Origin: DATBVX01 sp035263105
Lineage (GTDB): Bacteria > Pseudomonadota > Gammaproteobacteria > Steroidobacterales > Steroidobacteraceae
Direction of reading: 5' to 3'
DNA length: 64,000 bases
Assembly: GCA_035263105.1 (NCBI GenBank)
Contig: DATFRO010000093.1
Coordinates: 3,208 to 67,207, forward strand
Shown here: piece by piece, positions 1-9,600 of the stretch
Layout: the number at the start of each line of letters is the position of its first letter
How positions within the stretch are numbered: position 1 is the stretch's first letter
Program-made: the position numbers and the translations under genes
Notes under the pieces: generated by a model
What the model was told of the DNA's origin: nothing
Seen by the model: the letters and a program-made list of their open reading frames with translations, nothing else
The model's database searches: none

Positions 1-83
1 AAGCGAAACGAAAGACCCAGCGGAAAACCTGCCAGGGCCAGCATGCGTCCGAGCTGGCCCGCACCGATGATGCCGATCTTCAT
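1..83 (-). CDS. purK: N5-carboxyaminoimidazole ribonucleotide synthase, N-terminal fragment
   Basis: Only the first 27 or so codons lie in the window; the gene runs off the left edge. The visible start reads MKIGIIGAGQLGRMLA, the Rossmann-like nucleotide-binding opening of the ATP-grasp enzyme PurK, which carboxylates AIR to N5-CAIR in purine synthesis. Its ATG overlaps the end of purE by 4 bases, so the two are translationally coupled as a purEK operon. The identification rests on the short N-terminal match plus the purE neighbour. Confidence 0.85.
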   Translation of the reverse strand, partial: MKIGIIGAGQLGRMLALAGFPLGLSFR

Positions 84-586
84 CCGGTGGGCGCTGTGCT
101 CCGGCGCGGGTCGCCGGCCTTCAGCACTTCCTCGGTCTGCTTCTGACGGTACGCCTTGAGCGCCTGTTCGACCTGGGGATGTTTGTTGGCAAGGATGGCC
201 GCGGCGAGCAGGCCTGCGTTCGTGGCGCCGGCCGCTCCGATCGCGACCGTGGCCACCGGAATACCGGCCGGCATCTGCACGATGGACAAGAGAGAGTCCA
301 GACCGCTCAGCGTCTTCGACTGCACCGGCACACCGAGCACGGGGATTGAAGTCTTTGCCGCGGTCATGCCCGGCAAGTGTGCGGCGCCGCCAGCGCCGGC
401 GATGATCACTTCGAGCCCGCGCTGCTGTGCCGTGCCTGCGTACTCGAACAGCAAGTCAGGTGTGCGGTGCGCGGAGATCACGCGCACTTCGTGTGGCACG
501 CCGAGACGCTCGAGGATTTCCGCGGCCTGGCGCATCGTCTCCCAATCGGACGAGGAGCCCATGATGATGCCGACCAGCGGTTGCAT
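80..586 (-). CDS. purE: N5-carboxyaminoimidazole ribonucleotide mutase, class I
   Basis: PurE converts N5-CAIR to CAIR, the step after PurK, in the cytoplasm as an octamer. The 168-residue length is normal for class I. Family signatures are all visible: GSSSDW near residues 10-15, SAHRTP near 38-43, the glycine-rich AGAGGAAHLPGM near 63-74, and GLDSLLSIVQMP near 95-106. The C-terminal tail after about residue 150 is basic and probably disordered. It overlaps the purK start by 4 bases. The start ATG is followed directly by the family-typical PLVGIIMGS. Confidence 0.97.
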   Translation of the reverse strand: MQPLVGIIMGSSSDWETMRQAAEILERLGVPHEVRVISAHRTPDLLFEYAGTAQQRGLEVIIAGAGGAAHLPGMTAAKTSIPVLGVPVQSKTLSGLDSLLSIVQMPAGIPVATVAIGAAGATNAGLLAAAILANKHPQVEQALKAYRQKQTEEVLKAGDPRRSTAPTG

Positions 587-634
587 GCGCGAAGTGTAGC
601 ACGCGCCGCCGCGACGACCGGCGGCGCCATGACT

Positions 635-1159
635 TCAAGCCGCTGCTGCTGCCAGCAGATCGCGCAAGCTGTGAAACAATTCGCGTGCCGCGCGCGGCGC
701 ACTGCCCTGTCGCGCCTCTTCCGTGGCATTCGCAATCAGCACGCGCAGCCGCGCAGCGTCCGCCTGGGGATGCTCGGCGAGCAGGTCGGCGAGTGCCGTC
801 TCGGGTTCGCGCAACAGCCGCTCGCGCCATTGCTCGATGCGCTTGAACTGGCGGGCCGCGGCATCCTGCTGCTGGCGACGCACCTGCACGGCGGCGCGGA
901 TCGATTCGGCGTCGACCTTGCGCATCAGCTTGCCGATGTACTGACGCTGGCGCAGCTGCGCGCCGTGGCTCGAAAAGCGCCGCGCCGCGAGCACCGCATC
1001 GCGCAGGTTCTCCGGGAGCTGCAGCTCCTCGAGCACTTCGTCCGGCAGGCCGATCAGCTCCTCGCCGAGCGCCTGCAGGTCGTGCGCCTCGCGCTTGCGG
1101 GCGCCCTTGCTGGGGCGTTCGGCATCCGGTTCGAGATCGTCATGACGCCTGCGAATCAT
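635..1159 (-). CDS. darP: DarP/YjgA family ribosome-associated protein (DUF615)
   Basis: The 174-residue product matches the DarP (YjgA, DUF615) family, which associates with late 50S ribosomal subunits during assembly. It opens with a basic and acidic stretch (MIRRRHDDLEPDAERPSKGARKRE shortened here to its first half: MIRRRHDDLE) followed by the family core LGEELIGLP and a helical, Arg/Gln-rich body. An upstream in-frame ATG would add 49 proline-rich residues that run into the pmbA promoter, so the inner ATG at 1159 is preferred. It is divergent from pmbA, the arrangement seen in many gammaproteobacteria. Confidence 0.9.
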   Translation of the reverse strand: MIRRRHDDLEPDAERPSKGARKREAHDLQALGEELIGLPDEVLEELQLPENLRDAVLAARRFSSHGAQLRQRQYIGKLMRKVDAESIRAAVQVRRQQQDAAARQFKRIEQWRERLLREPETALADLLAEHPQADAARLRVLIANATEEARQGSAPRAARELFHSLRDLLAAAAA

Positions 1160-1271
1160 GCGGCGCGGGCTTCCAGCGGGAGGAAACTGCGCCGAGTATC
1201 CGGTGAGGGGTGCGCATTGGCAATCCGGCGGATAGAATCCCGGGCCTCCCGCAGGTCGCACAGGTTCCCAC

Positions 1272-2621
1272 ATGCCAGCTGCAGAGCAGGCCGTCGTTTC
1301 CCTCACGCGCAGCGATCTCGAAGCGCTCGTCGCCTACGCGCTCGAGGAGGCGCGCACCGAGCGCGCCGCGCAGGCGGAAGTCGGAGTCAGCGTCGACACC
1401 GGGCTGAACGTCACCGTGCGTCTCGGTGAAGTGGATACGCTCGAGTACCAGCGCGATCGTGGTCTCGGCATCACCGTGTATTTCGATCACCGCAAGGGCT
1501 CGGCGAGCACCGCGGACCTGCGTCGCGAAGCGATTCGCGACACGGTGCTCAAGGCCTGCAGCATCGCGCGCTTCACCGCTGCGGATGAATGCGCGGGGCT
1601 TGCCGATGCCGGGCTGATGGCGCACGACCTGCAGGATCTCTCGCTGTCACACCCGTGGGACATCGCGCCGGAAGCGTCGATCGAGATCGCGCGCGCCTGC
1701 GAGGCGGCTGCGCTCGCCGTGGACTCGCGCGTGCGCAACTCCGAAGGCGCTTCACTCGGCACGCATCGGGGCATGCGTGTCTACGGCAACAGCCACGGCT
1801 TCATCGGCGGCTATGCGAGCTCTTCGCACAGCGTGAGCTGCGCCGTGGTCGCGAGCGAAGGCGACGAGATGCAGCGTGACTACTGGTACACGACCTCGCG
1901 CGACTGGCGCGAGCTGGAGAACGCCGAGCACGTCGGGCGCGAGAGCGCCGAGCGCACGATCGCGCGCCTCGGCTCGCGCAAGCTGACCACACGACGCGCT
2001 CCGGTGATGTTCACGCCCGAGATGGCGCGCGGCTTCTTCGGCCATTTCCTCACCGCCATCCGCGGCGGCAGCCAGTATCGGCGCTCATCGTTCCTGCTCG
2101 GCGCCGCCGGCCAGCCGGTGTTTCCGGCCTGGCTGCAGATCTCGGAGCGTCCGCACATCCTCAAGGGCATCGCGAGCTCCGCTTTCGACAACGAAGGCGT
2201 GGCGACGCGCGATCGCGAACTCGTCAAGGACGGCGTCCTGCAGGGCTACATCCTGAGCGCCTACTCGGCGCGCAAGCTCGGGCTGCAGACCACGGGCAAC
2301 GCCGGCGGCGTGCACAACCTGATCATCTCGCATGGCACCGACGATCAGCAGGCGCTGCTGCGGCGCATGGATCGCGGACTGCTGGTGACCGAGCTGATGG
2401 GTCAGGGCGTCAACACCGTGACCGGCGACTATTCGCGCGGCGCGTCGGGCTTCTGGGTGGAAGGCGGCCGGATCCAGTACCCAGTGCACGAGATCACGAT
2501 CGCAGGGAACCTGCGCGAGATGCTGCTCGGCGTCGCCGCGATCGGCAGTGATGTCGACCTGCGCGGCGCGGTGCGCACCGGCTCCGTGCTGCTCGGCGAG
2601 ATGACCATCGCCGGCGACTGA
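1272..2621 (+). CDS. pmbA: metalloprotease TldE/PmbA
   Basis: PmbA (TldE) is the non-catalytic partner of the TldD metalloprotease; together they degrade or mature small peptides such as microcin B17 and CcdA. The 449-residue length is typical. The family's C-terminal half is well preserved, with IASSAFDNEGVAT around residue 300 and GVNTVTGDYSRGASGFWVE around residue 378. There is no HExxH motif, as expected for TldE rather than TldD. No tldD lies in the window. The gene diverges from darP and is followed by a large palindromic repeat. Confidence 0.95.
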   Translation: MPAAEQAVVSLTRSDLEALVAYALEEARTERAAQAEVGVSVDTGLNVTVRLGEVDTLEYQRDRGLGITVYFDHRKGSASTADLRREAIRDTVLKACSIARFTAADECAGLADAGLMAHDLQDLSLSHPWDIAPEASIEIARACEAAALAVDSRVRNSEGASLGTHRGMRVYGNSHGFIGGYASSSHSVSCAVVASEGDEMQRDYWYTTSRDWRELENAEHVGRESAERTIARLGSRKLTTRRAPVMFTPEMARGFFGHFLTAIRGGSQYRRSSFLLGAAGQPVFPAWLQISERPHILKGIASSAFDNEGVATRDRELVKDGVLQGYILSAYSARKLGLQTTGNAGGVHNLIISHGTDDQQALLRRMDRGLLVTELMGQGVNTVTGDYSRGASGFWVEGGRIQYPVHEITIAGNLREMLLGVAAIGSDVDLRGAVRTGSVLLGEMTIAGD

Positions 2622-2641
2622 GCGCGCGCTAGCTTCTTAGC

Positions 2642-2755
2642 CGGGGTTCGATCGGGTGAGCCCTTTCGAGACCGTGAAAAACAGGACGTTTTTCACGGAG
2701 CCTACAGGGACGTATTTACGGCGTTCTCGAAAGGGCTCACCCGATCGAAGCCCCG
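2642..2755. repeat. Palindromic dispersed repeat, copy 1
   Basis: A 30-base left arm (2642-2671) is nearly perfectly complementary to the right arm (2725-2755, one bulge). Between them lies an inner perfect 11-bp hairpin, CCGTGAAAAAC/GTTTTTCACGG (2672-2682 and 2688-2698), and a unique segment containing GGAGCCTACAGGGACG. The same core recurs at 13115-13219. It sits between the convergent genes pmbA and the GGDEF/EAL gene, so it could act as a bidirectional terminator or as a REP-like mobile palindrome. No open reading frame or transposase is associated with it. Confidence 0.9.
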
Positions 2756-2786
2756 CCAGACGCGCGCGATCAGTCGAGCGATTGTT

Positions 2787-5099
2787 TTAGCCGACCAGTG
2801 CGTTGCTGGTGACGTTGGCGCCGAGCAGCTCGTCGAGCACTTCCTCGAGCGGCTGCGGCTTGCTCACGGCGTATCCCTGGATGTAGTCGACTCCGAGTTG
2901 CGTGAGCCAGTCGCGCACTTGTTCGCTCTCGACCTGCGCCGCGACCGTGTCCATGCGACTCGCGCTCGCCCATTGCGCCAGGGCTTCCACCAGCCGCTGT
3001 GCGCGCACGTCCTTGACCACGTCGCGCAGCAGCGCGCCGTCCATCTTGATGGAGCTCGCGCCGTGCGCCTGCAGGCGTCCGCAGGCCGCGCCACCCACGT
3101 TGTCGATCACGATGCGCGCGCCCGCGCGCAGCATGCGCTTGGCGAAGCGTGCGACGTCACGGCCATGATTCGCGGCCGTGGTCTCGGCGATCTCGAACAG
3201 CCACTGCTCGGCCGGCAGCACCTCGCGGCGCAGCTGCTCGGCCACCCAGTCGTGGAAATCCGCGACTTCCAGCGAGCGAGCCGAGATGTTGAGCGCGAGC
3301 TCGATGGTCCGTGCGCGCGCCTGCGGGCCGCGTGCTGCCAGCGCGCTCAGCGCCGTGCTCATCACCCACCGATCGAGCTCGAGCAGGGCATCGCGGTCAG
3401 AGCCGGTGGAAAGAAATTCCGCGGGCGGAATCAGCGTGCCACCTTCATCGACGATGCGCGGCAGCAGTTCCAGGCGTACGGCGCGCTTCGGGTCGCGGAC
3501 CGGCCGCATCGGCTGCGCGTAGAGCTTGAGGCGGTTATCGCGCAGGGCCTCGCGCAGGCGCACCGGGATCAGCATGCGCGAGGACTCCGGCACGATCTCG
3601 GCAAAGTCGACTTCCGGGAGCCTGGGGCTGTCGCGGCCCGGTGCTCGCGCCGGTTGCGCGGGCTGCGCAGCCGCTCGCGCAGTAATCAGTGCGTGTCGCA
3701 ATCCGGCCGCCGTCGGAGCGACCGCGGCGATGCCACTGCACAATTCCGGACGCGTATCGGTGGAGCGCTTGGACTGATTCTGTTTGCCCGACGCCTCGCG
3801 CACGCGGCGCGCGATGTCTTCGGCGTTCTCGGCATGCTGGCGCGACAACAGGCAGGCGAAGTGGCCGCCGCCGAGCCGCGCGCAGATCGTGCCCTCGGGC
3901 AGCTGCGGCGGGCGCAGGAGCTTGGCGACGTCGCGGATCAGCCGATCCGCTTCCGCCGCGCCGCGGTCACGGTTGTAGGCGCCGAGTCCGACCAGGTCGA
4001 AGAAGATCACGCTCGCGCCGCTGCTCTCGGTGGTGGGAAAGGAGCGCAGCGCACGCTCGAGCCCCGCGGCCGAGCGCAGGTTGGTGAGGGAGTCGTAGTC
4101 GCGTTCGATCAGCGCCGGCATCAGCGGGCTCAGGCGCTCGAGCAGCTGTTGCTCTTTGTCACCGAACTCGGTGGCGAATGGCGAACGCAGCAGCGCGACA
4201 TAGCCGATGGGGCGATCCGGCTGCTGCAGGATCGGTGTGGCGATCACGTGGTAGGAGAGCGAGCCCGCATCCTTCGCGGGCTTCGGCTCCGGCTCGGGCT
4301 CGGCAATGAGACCCGCGAACGAATCGTCGTCGGAGTCGCGCTCGCTCTCCTGCTTGAACGTGCGGCTGCTGAGGAAGGTGCGTCTCTCGAGCTGTACCCA
4401 CGAGAGAACCTGCCGGTGCGCACGGCGCAGCGCATCCTTGGCGGTCTCGCTGCTCCAGCCCGGTGATTCCACGATCACGCGGATCGAGCTGTCCGGCACG
4501 ACCACCGCGCCGAGAGCCGAGTCGGTGCGTGACAGGATCGCGGCCAGCAGCTCGCGCAGCGGTTCTGCGCTGCTGGCGCTGTTGATGAGTGGCAGCGCCT
4601 TGTCGGCGAGCCATTCGAAGTCCTGGAGCCTGGAAGCGGACTGGTCCTGTTGCGTCTCGCCCGGCACCTTGCGCAGGGTCGCGAGCTCGCGGGCGATGCA
4701 CTGCAGGAGCGGCTGCAGGCTCTTCTCGACCTCGGCGATCGTCGCTGCCGGGGTGCGGCCGGGCGGCGGCTTGCAGGTCACGCCCAGGATGCCGAGCGGC
4801 TCCTCGCGGTCATCGCGCAGCCACAGCAGATATGAGGGGGTCGAATCCTTCAACAGCCGTTCGGAGCCGTTGCGTCGGCCCTTGTCGGGATCGGCGGCTT
4901 CCTGCACCAGGGCGCGTACCTGGCCCGAGAGCGTGCCTTCGACGTCCGCATCCTTCTGCCAGATCATCTTGCCGCGGGCGTCGTAGAAGATGACCCCACG
5001 CGCGCGCGCATAGAGCACCTGCACGAGACGCGCATACGGCTCGAAAAACGCGGCCTTGGCGGGCCCGCGCAGCTGCGAGAAGGGGTCAGTACTGGCCAT
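2787..5099 (-). CDS. Degenerate GGDEF/EAL domain protein
   Basis: The 770-residue product has an N-terminal region of no recognised type (1-150), a GAF-like segment (about 155-330), a GGDEF-like domain (about 335-475) and an EAL-like domain (about 505-760). The cyclase signature reads GGGHF at 410-414 instead of GG(D/E)EF. In the EAL domain the first motif is ELL (544-546), DDFGTG has become DNVGGA (666-671), and the AEGVE motif is AAQVE (720-724). NIS (604-606), KMD (685-687) and QGY (741-743) remain. It is therefore probably a c-di-GMP sensor or scaffold rather than a cyclase or phosphodiesterase. An upstream ATG at 5258 would add 53 basic residues; the start at 5099 is preferred. Confidence 0.8.
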   Translation of the reverse strand: MASTDPFSQLRGPAKAAFFEPYARLVQVLYARARGVIFYDARGKMIWQKDADVEGTLSGQVRALVQEAADPDKGRRNGSERLLKDSTPSYLLWLRDDREEPLGILGVTCKPPPGRTPAATIAEVEKSLQPLLQCIARELATLRKVPGETQQDQSASRLQDFEWLADKALPLINSASSAEPLRELLAAILSRTDSALGAVVVPDSSIRVIVESPGWSSETAKDALRRAHRQVLSWVQLERRTFLSSRTFKQESERDSDDDSFAGLIAEPEPEPKPAKDAGSLSYHVIATPILQQPDRPIGYVALLRSPFATEFGDKEQQLLERLSPLMPALIERDYDSLTNLRSAAGLERALRSFPTTESSGASVIFFDLVGLGAYNRDRGAAEADRLIRDVAKLLRPPQLPEGTICARLGGGHFACLLSRQHAENAEDIARRVREASGKQNQSKRSTDTRPELCSGIAAVAPTAAGLRHALITARAAAQPAQPARAPGRDSPRLPEVDFAEIVPESSRMLIPVRLREALRDNRLKLYAQPMRPVRDPKRAVRLELLPRIVDEGGTLIPPAEFLSTGSDRDALLELDRWVMSTALSALAARGPQARARTIELALNISARSLEVADFHDWVAEQLRREVLPAEQWLFEIAETTAANHGRDVARFAKRMLRAGARIVIDNVGGAACGRLQAHGASSIKMDGALLRDVVKDVRAQRLVEALAQWASASRMDTVAAQVESEQVRDWLTQLGVDYIQGYAVSKPQPLEEVLDELLGANVTSNALVG

Positions 5100-5306
5100 T
5101 GAAACCGTAGCATCGACGGAGTCGCGATTGAACGTAATGACGGCAATCACAGCGTCGGCGTGTCGCCGGGACGCCAACCGAGCGTTGACGTGGAATTCAC
5201 CGGAACTGAGAGCGGCGTCACGAATTGACCGCCGCGCGGCCGGCGTGAGCCGCCTCATGCCAGCCCGCCAGGCAGCGCCAGAAGGCTCAAGGCAGGCTCT
5301 GCTTCC

Positions 5307-6617
5307 CTAGGAGACCTCTCCCTGCAGGAGGTCGCGCAGCGTCTTGTCCTTGAAGCGCTCGTGGATTGCAGCGTCGATCTCGGCCGCCAGGTCATCCGCG
5401 ACGCGCGTGCCACGCACGTGTACGCGCGGTTCGCCACCGTGGTGGCGGCGTGCCGCATCGGCGATGTCGGCCAGCGTGATCTCGCCGATGTCGCGGCCGG
5501 GCATCCAGGTCTCGTCCTCGGTCGCGACCAGGAGGCCCGCGCTCTCGAGCGAATGGATCACGATCGCGAGCGTCGCGCCGGGTATATCGAAGCGCAGCGC
5601 CAGCGCGTTCGTCGTCCAGCGTTTCTTGCCGGCGCGGTAGTCCTCGCCGACCAGTGTCATCACGTTGAGCGCGAGTCGCTCGGCGAGACTGCTGGTGAGG
5701 CGTAGCTCCACCTGGCCCACGCGCAGGTACTGCGGGTTCTGCACGTAGAACGAGATCTGCGCGCCGATGAGGACGATGAGCCACGCGAGGTAGATCCAGA
5801 TGAGCGCGGTGAGGATGATCGCGAAGCCGGCGTATATCACCGTGAGCCTGGAGACATAGCGCACGAACGCGGCGAATGCGGCTCCCGCCAGCACCCACAG
5901 CACACCCGCAGCGAGGCCGCCGATCAGCGCCGGCACCGTGCGCACGCGCGTGTTGGGAATGAACGAGTACATGAAGGCGAAGAGTGCGGTGACCAGCACG
6001 TACGGGGCGATCTTGCCGCCGATGTACATCACGGTGCCGAACGGCTCGTAGGAATGGAGCCAGCGCACGATCGAGGTGCTGCCGAGACTCGCGGTGAGAC
6101 CGAAGGCGGCGACGATGAGGATCGGGCCGACGATCATGAGACTCAGGTACTCGCTGATACGCCGCGCCCAGCTGCGCGGCCGCTCGACGCGCCAGACGAA
6201 GTTCAGGCTCTCCTCGACTTTCTGGATCGTGGCGATGACGGTGTAGATGAGGAACGCGAGGCCGAGCGAGCCGAGCACGCCGCTCTGGATCTTGTCGACG
6301 AAGCTCATGACGCGCAGCGTGAGCTCGCCCGCCTGCTCGCCCACCGGCCGGAAGAATTCGTAGAGCAGCGGCTCGAGATCGCGGTGGATGCCCATGCCCT
6401 TGAGCACCGAGAACGCGAATGCGAGCAGCGGCACGATGGCGAGCAGCATGGTGTACACCAGGCTCATCGCGCGCAGGTTGAGATCGCCCTTCCACAGATC
6501 GCGCAGGATCGCGTAGACGTAGCGCAGAACGCGCAGCACCGGCGCCCAGGCATGCTCGACGGGCAGGCCGCTCGGCTCGAACAGCAGGCGTTCGATGCGT
6601 TCCTGGAGGTGGAACAT
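5307..6617 (-). CDS. YihY/virulence factor BrkB family inner-membrane protein
   Basis: A multi-pass inner-membrane protein of the YihY (UPF0761, formerly BrkB) family, function not established; it is not ribonuclease BN despite old annotations. Six or so hydrophobic segments are visible between residues 35 and 300, with family residues WKGDLNLRAMSLVYTMLLAI near 40-60. About 130 C-terminal residues form a cytosolic winged-helix-like extension. The inner start MFHLQERIERLL is preferred to an ATG 12 codons upstream. It lies head-to-tail with the GGDEF/EAL gene. Confidence 0.88.
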   Translation of the reverse strand: MFHLQERIERLLFEPSGLPVEHAWAPVLRVLRYVYAILRDLWKGDLNLRAMSLVYTMLLAIVPLLAFAFSVLKGMGIHRDLEPLLYEFFRPVGEQAGELTLRVMSFVDKIQSGVLGSLGLAFLIYTVIATIQKVEESLNFVWRVERPRSWARRISEYLSLMIVGPILIVAAFGLTASLGSTSIVRWLHSYEPFGTVMYIGGKIAPYVLVTALFAFMYSFIPNTRVRTVPALIGGLAAGVLWVLAGAAFAAFVRYVSRLTVIYAGFAIILTALIWIYLAWLIVLIGAQISFYVQNPQYLRVGQVELRLTSSLAERLALNVMTLVGEDYRAGKKRWTTNALALRFDIPGATLAIVIHSLESAGLLVATEDETWMPGRDIGEITLADIADAARRHHGGEPRVHVRGTRVADDLAAEIDAAIHERFKDKTLRDLLQGEVS

Positions 6618-6670
6618 TGCGCGAGCCTTGCATGGTGGCGCGCCTGCTGGCAAGCACTCGGCAGGCTGCT

Positions 6671-9600
6671 TCAGGACTTCTTGAACCGGGCGTAACGCAG
6701 GGCGAGCGTCGGCAGCACCATCAGGTTGAGAACGGTGGACGTTGTAAGTCCGCCAAGGATGACGATCGCCATCGGACCCTCGATTTCCTTGCCCGCCTGC
6801 TCCGCCTGCAAGGCGATCGGCAGCAGTCCGAGGGCGACGACCAACGCCGTCATGAGGATCGGGACCACGCGCTCACCGGCACCGCGGATCGCGGTCTGCA
6901 GGTTCCACTCCTGGCCTTCCTGCAGTACCAGGTTCTCGTAGTGCGACATGAGCAGGATCGAGTTGCGCATGCTGATGCCGAACAGCGCGATGAAGCCGAC
7001 GAGTGAGCCGACCGAGAGCGATCCGCCGCTGAGTACCACCGCGGCGACACCACCGGTCAGGGCAAACGGCAGGTTGGCGAGCACCAGCAGCACGCTGCGC
7101 GCGTCGTGGAACACGAGCGACAGCAGCACCGCGATCACCACGGCGACGATCAGCGAATGCAGCAGCAATTCCAGCCGCGCCTGTCGCTCGGCCTCGGCGG
7201 CGCCGGCGTAGGCGAGCGTGACGTCCGGTGGCAGCGTGAGCTGCGCGGCGATCCTGCGCTTGAGCTCGCTCACGAACGAGGCGACATCACGATCCTCGAC
7301 GTCGCAGGTGACCTGGCGCAGGCGCAGCGTCCCCTCGTGCTCGATCACGTGGCGACCGCTCGTGAAGTCGATGTCCGCCAGCTCGCGCAGCGGCAGCTGC
7401 AGCCCTTCGCTGTTGCGCGCCAGTAGCGCGCCCACCGCGTCGGCATCACTGCGGCTCGCCGGGTCGAGAATCACGCTGACGTCGAAGACCCGCTCGTTCT
7501 CGTACGTCTGTGCGACGGTCGTGCCCTGGTAGGCCGTGTGCACGGCCTCGAGCACGTTCACCGGTTGAAAGCCGAATTGCCGCAGTCGGTCCGGGCGCAG
7601 CGTAATCGCGAGCTCGGGCGAGCCGGACTGGGACTGCAGGAACACATCCACCGCGCCACGCGTGCCCGCCACGATGCGCCGCACCTCCTGCGCCTTCCGA
7701 TCGAGTACGCCGAGGTCGCTGCCGAACAGGTTCACGACCACTTCGCCGCGCGCGCCCGACAGTACTTCCTCGATGCGCTCGCCGAGGAACGGTGTGACGG
7801 CGAACGCAACGCCGGGAAATCCGCGCAAGGTGGCCCGGATCTGCTCCTTGACCACGTCCTCGTCCCGATGCTCGGGTTTGAGCTCCACGTGCCACTCGCT
7901 GAACTCAGCGCCGTTGGTGTCCTCGCCCTGCTCGGCGCGTCCGATGGCCTGTGAGACCGAACGAATGTCCTCGATCTTGAGAAGCGCCTGCGCAATCGCG
8001 CTGCCGATCCTGCGCGAGGTCTGGAGCGACGTGCCCGGCGCCATCAGCGTGCGCAGGACGTAGTGACCTTCCTTGAAGTCGGGCAGGAATTCGCCGCCGA
8101 AAAACGGCAACGTCGCCGCCGCCACTACGCATACGCACGCGGTAGTGACGATGACGGCACGCGGCCGGTGTGCGAGCGCGGCGAGCCACTGGCGGTGGCG
8201 CTCCTTCAGGCGTGTGATGTACGCCGGTTCCGTGAAGTCCGCCGCCGGCAGGAGCGTGCAACAGAGCGCGGGCGTGAGCGTGACCGCGATGACGAGCGAG
8301 GCAAAGATCGCGAGCAGGAACGCGATGGCGAGCGGCGCGAACAAGCGGCCGTTGATGCCCGACATCATGAGCACGGGCCAGAACACCGTCGCCACGATGA
8401 ACGTCGCATAGACGACCGGGCTGCGCACCTCGAGTGTCGCGTCGAGAACCACTGCAAGTGGCGATCGCGCGTTCGCCAGCGCCCGGTTCTCGCGCAACCG
8501 CCGCCACACGTTCTCCAATCCGATGATGGCGTCGTCGATCACCACGCCGATCGAGATCGCCAGCCCGCCGAGGGTGATCGTGTTCAGCGAGGCGCCGGAG
8601 GCCTCGAGCACGATGATCGCCGCGAGCAACGACAAGGGAATGGTGATGAAGGCGATCAGCGCGCCGCGCAGGTTGGCGAGGAACAGGAACAGCATCGCGA
8701 GCACCAGCACGCCGCCGATGGCGAGCGCACGGGTGATGTTGGCGATCGAGGCCTCGATGAAGTTCGCGGGACGGAAGAGTGCGGGATAGAGCGTGACTTT
8801 GGCCGCGGCCAGCGAGGGTTGCAGTTGCGCGAGTGCGCGCTCGACAGCGCCCGTGACCTCGAGGGTATTGGCGCCGTATTGACTGTCCACCAACATGACC
8901 ACGCCCGGTTTGCCATTGACCAGGCCATCGCCAAGCCGGGGTGCGGGGCCGAGGACGACGGCGGCGACATCCTTGAGGCGAACGCTGACGCCGTTGCGGT
9001 GCACGAGCACCGTGTTGCCCAGCAGCTCCGGAGTGATGGCCTGGCCGCTGGTGCGCAGGGTGAGGCGCTGGTTGTCGTTCTCGATGAAACCTGCGCCGCG
9101 CACGCCGGTGCTGTTGCGTGCGGCGTCGAGGACATCTTCCACGGACAGCCCATAGGCCAGGAGCCGCTCCGGCTTGAACTGCACCTGGAGCTGGCGCACC
9201 TCACCGCCGAAGGTTTCGACGCGCGCGACGCCCGGTGTCCCGAGGAGGCGCACGCGCACCACCCAGTCGGCGAACGTGCGCAACTCCATCGGCGTGCGTT
9301 CCGCGGACAGGAGGCCGAAGGACAGGATGCGGCTGGTCGAGGAAGTGAGCGCGCCCATCTGCGGAGCGTGCACGCCGGCGGGCAGCTCCCTGGCGAGATC
9401 GGCGAGCCGCTCCGCGGTCAGCTGTCGGACCCGGTAGATCTCGGCGTTGTCATTGAAGACCACGGTGACGACGGACAGACCCTGGATGGATTGCGAGTAG
9501 AGCGCCTGCAGCTGCGGCACACCGTTCAGCCCGTACTCGATCGGTCGCGTGATCAGCGTCTCGACTTCGCCGGCGGACAACCCCGGCGCTTCGGTCTGAA

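Noticed and set aside
377..1429. Long + open frame over purE and darP
   Set aside because: It is antisense to two clearly recognised genes and has Arg/Ala/His-rich composition typical of shadow frames in GC-rich DNA.
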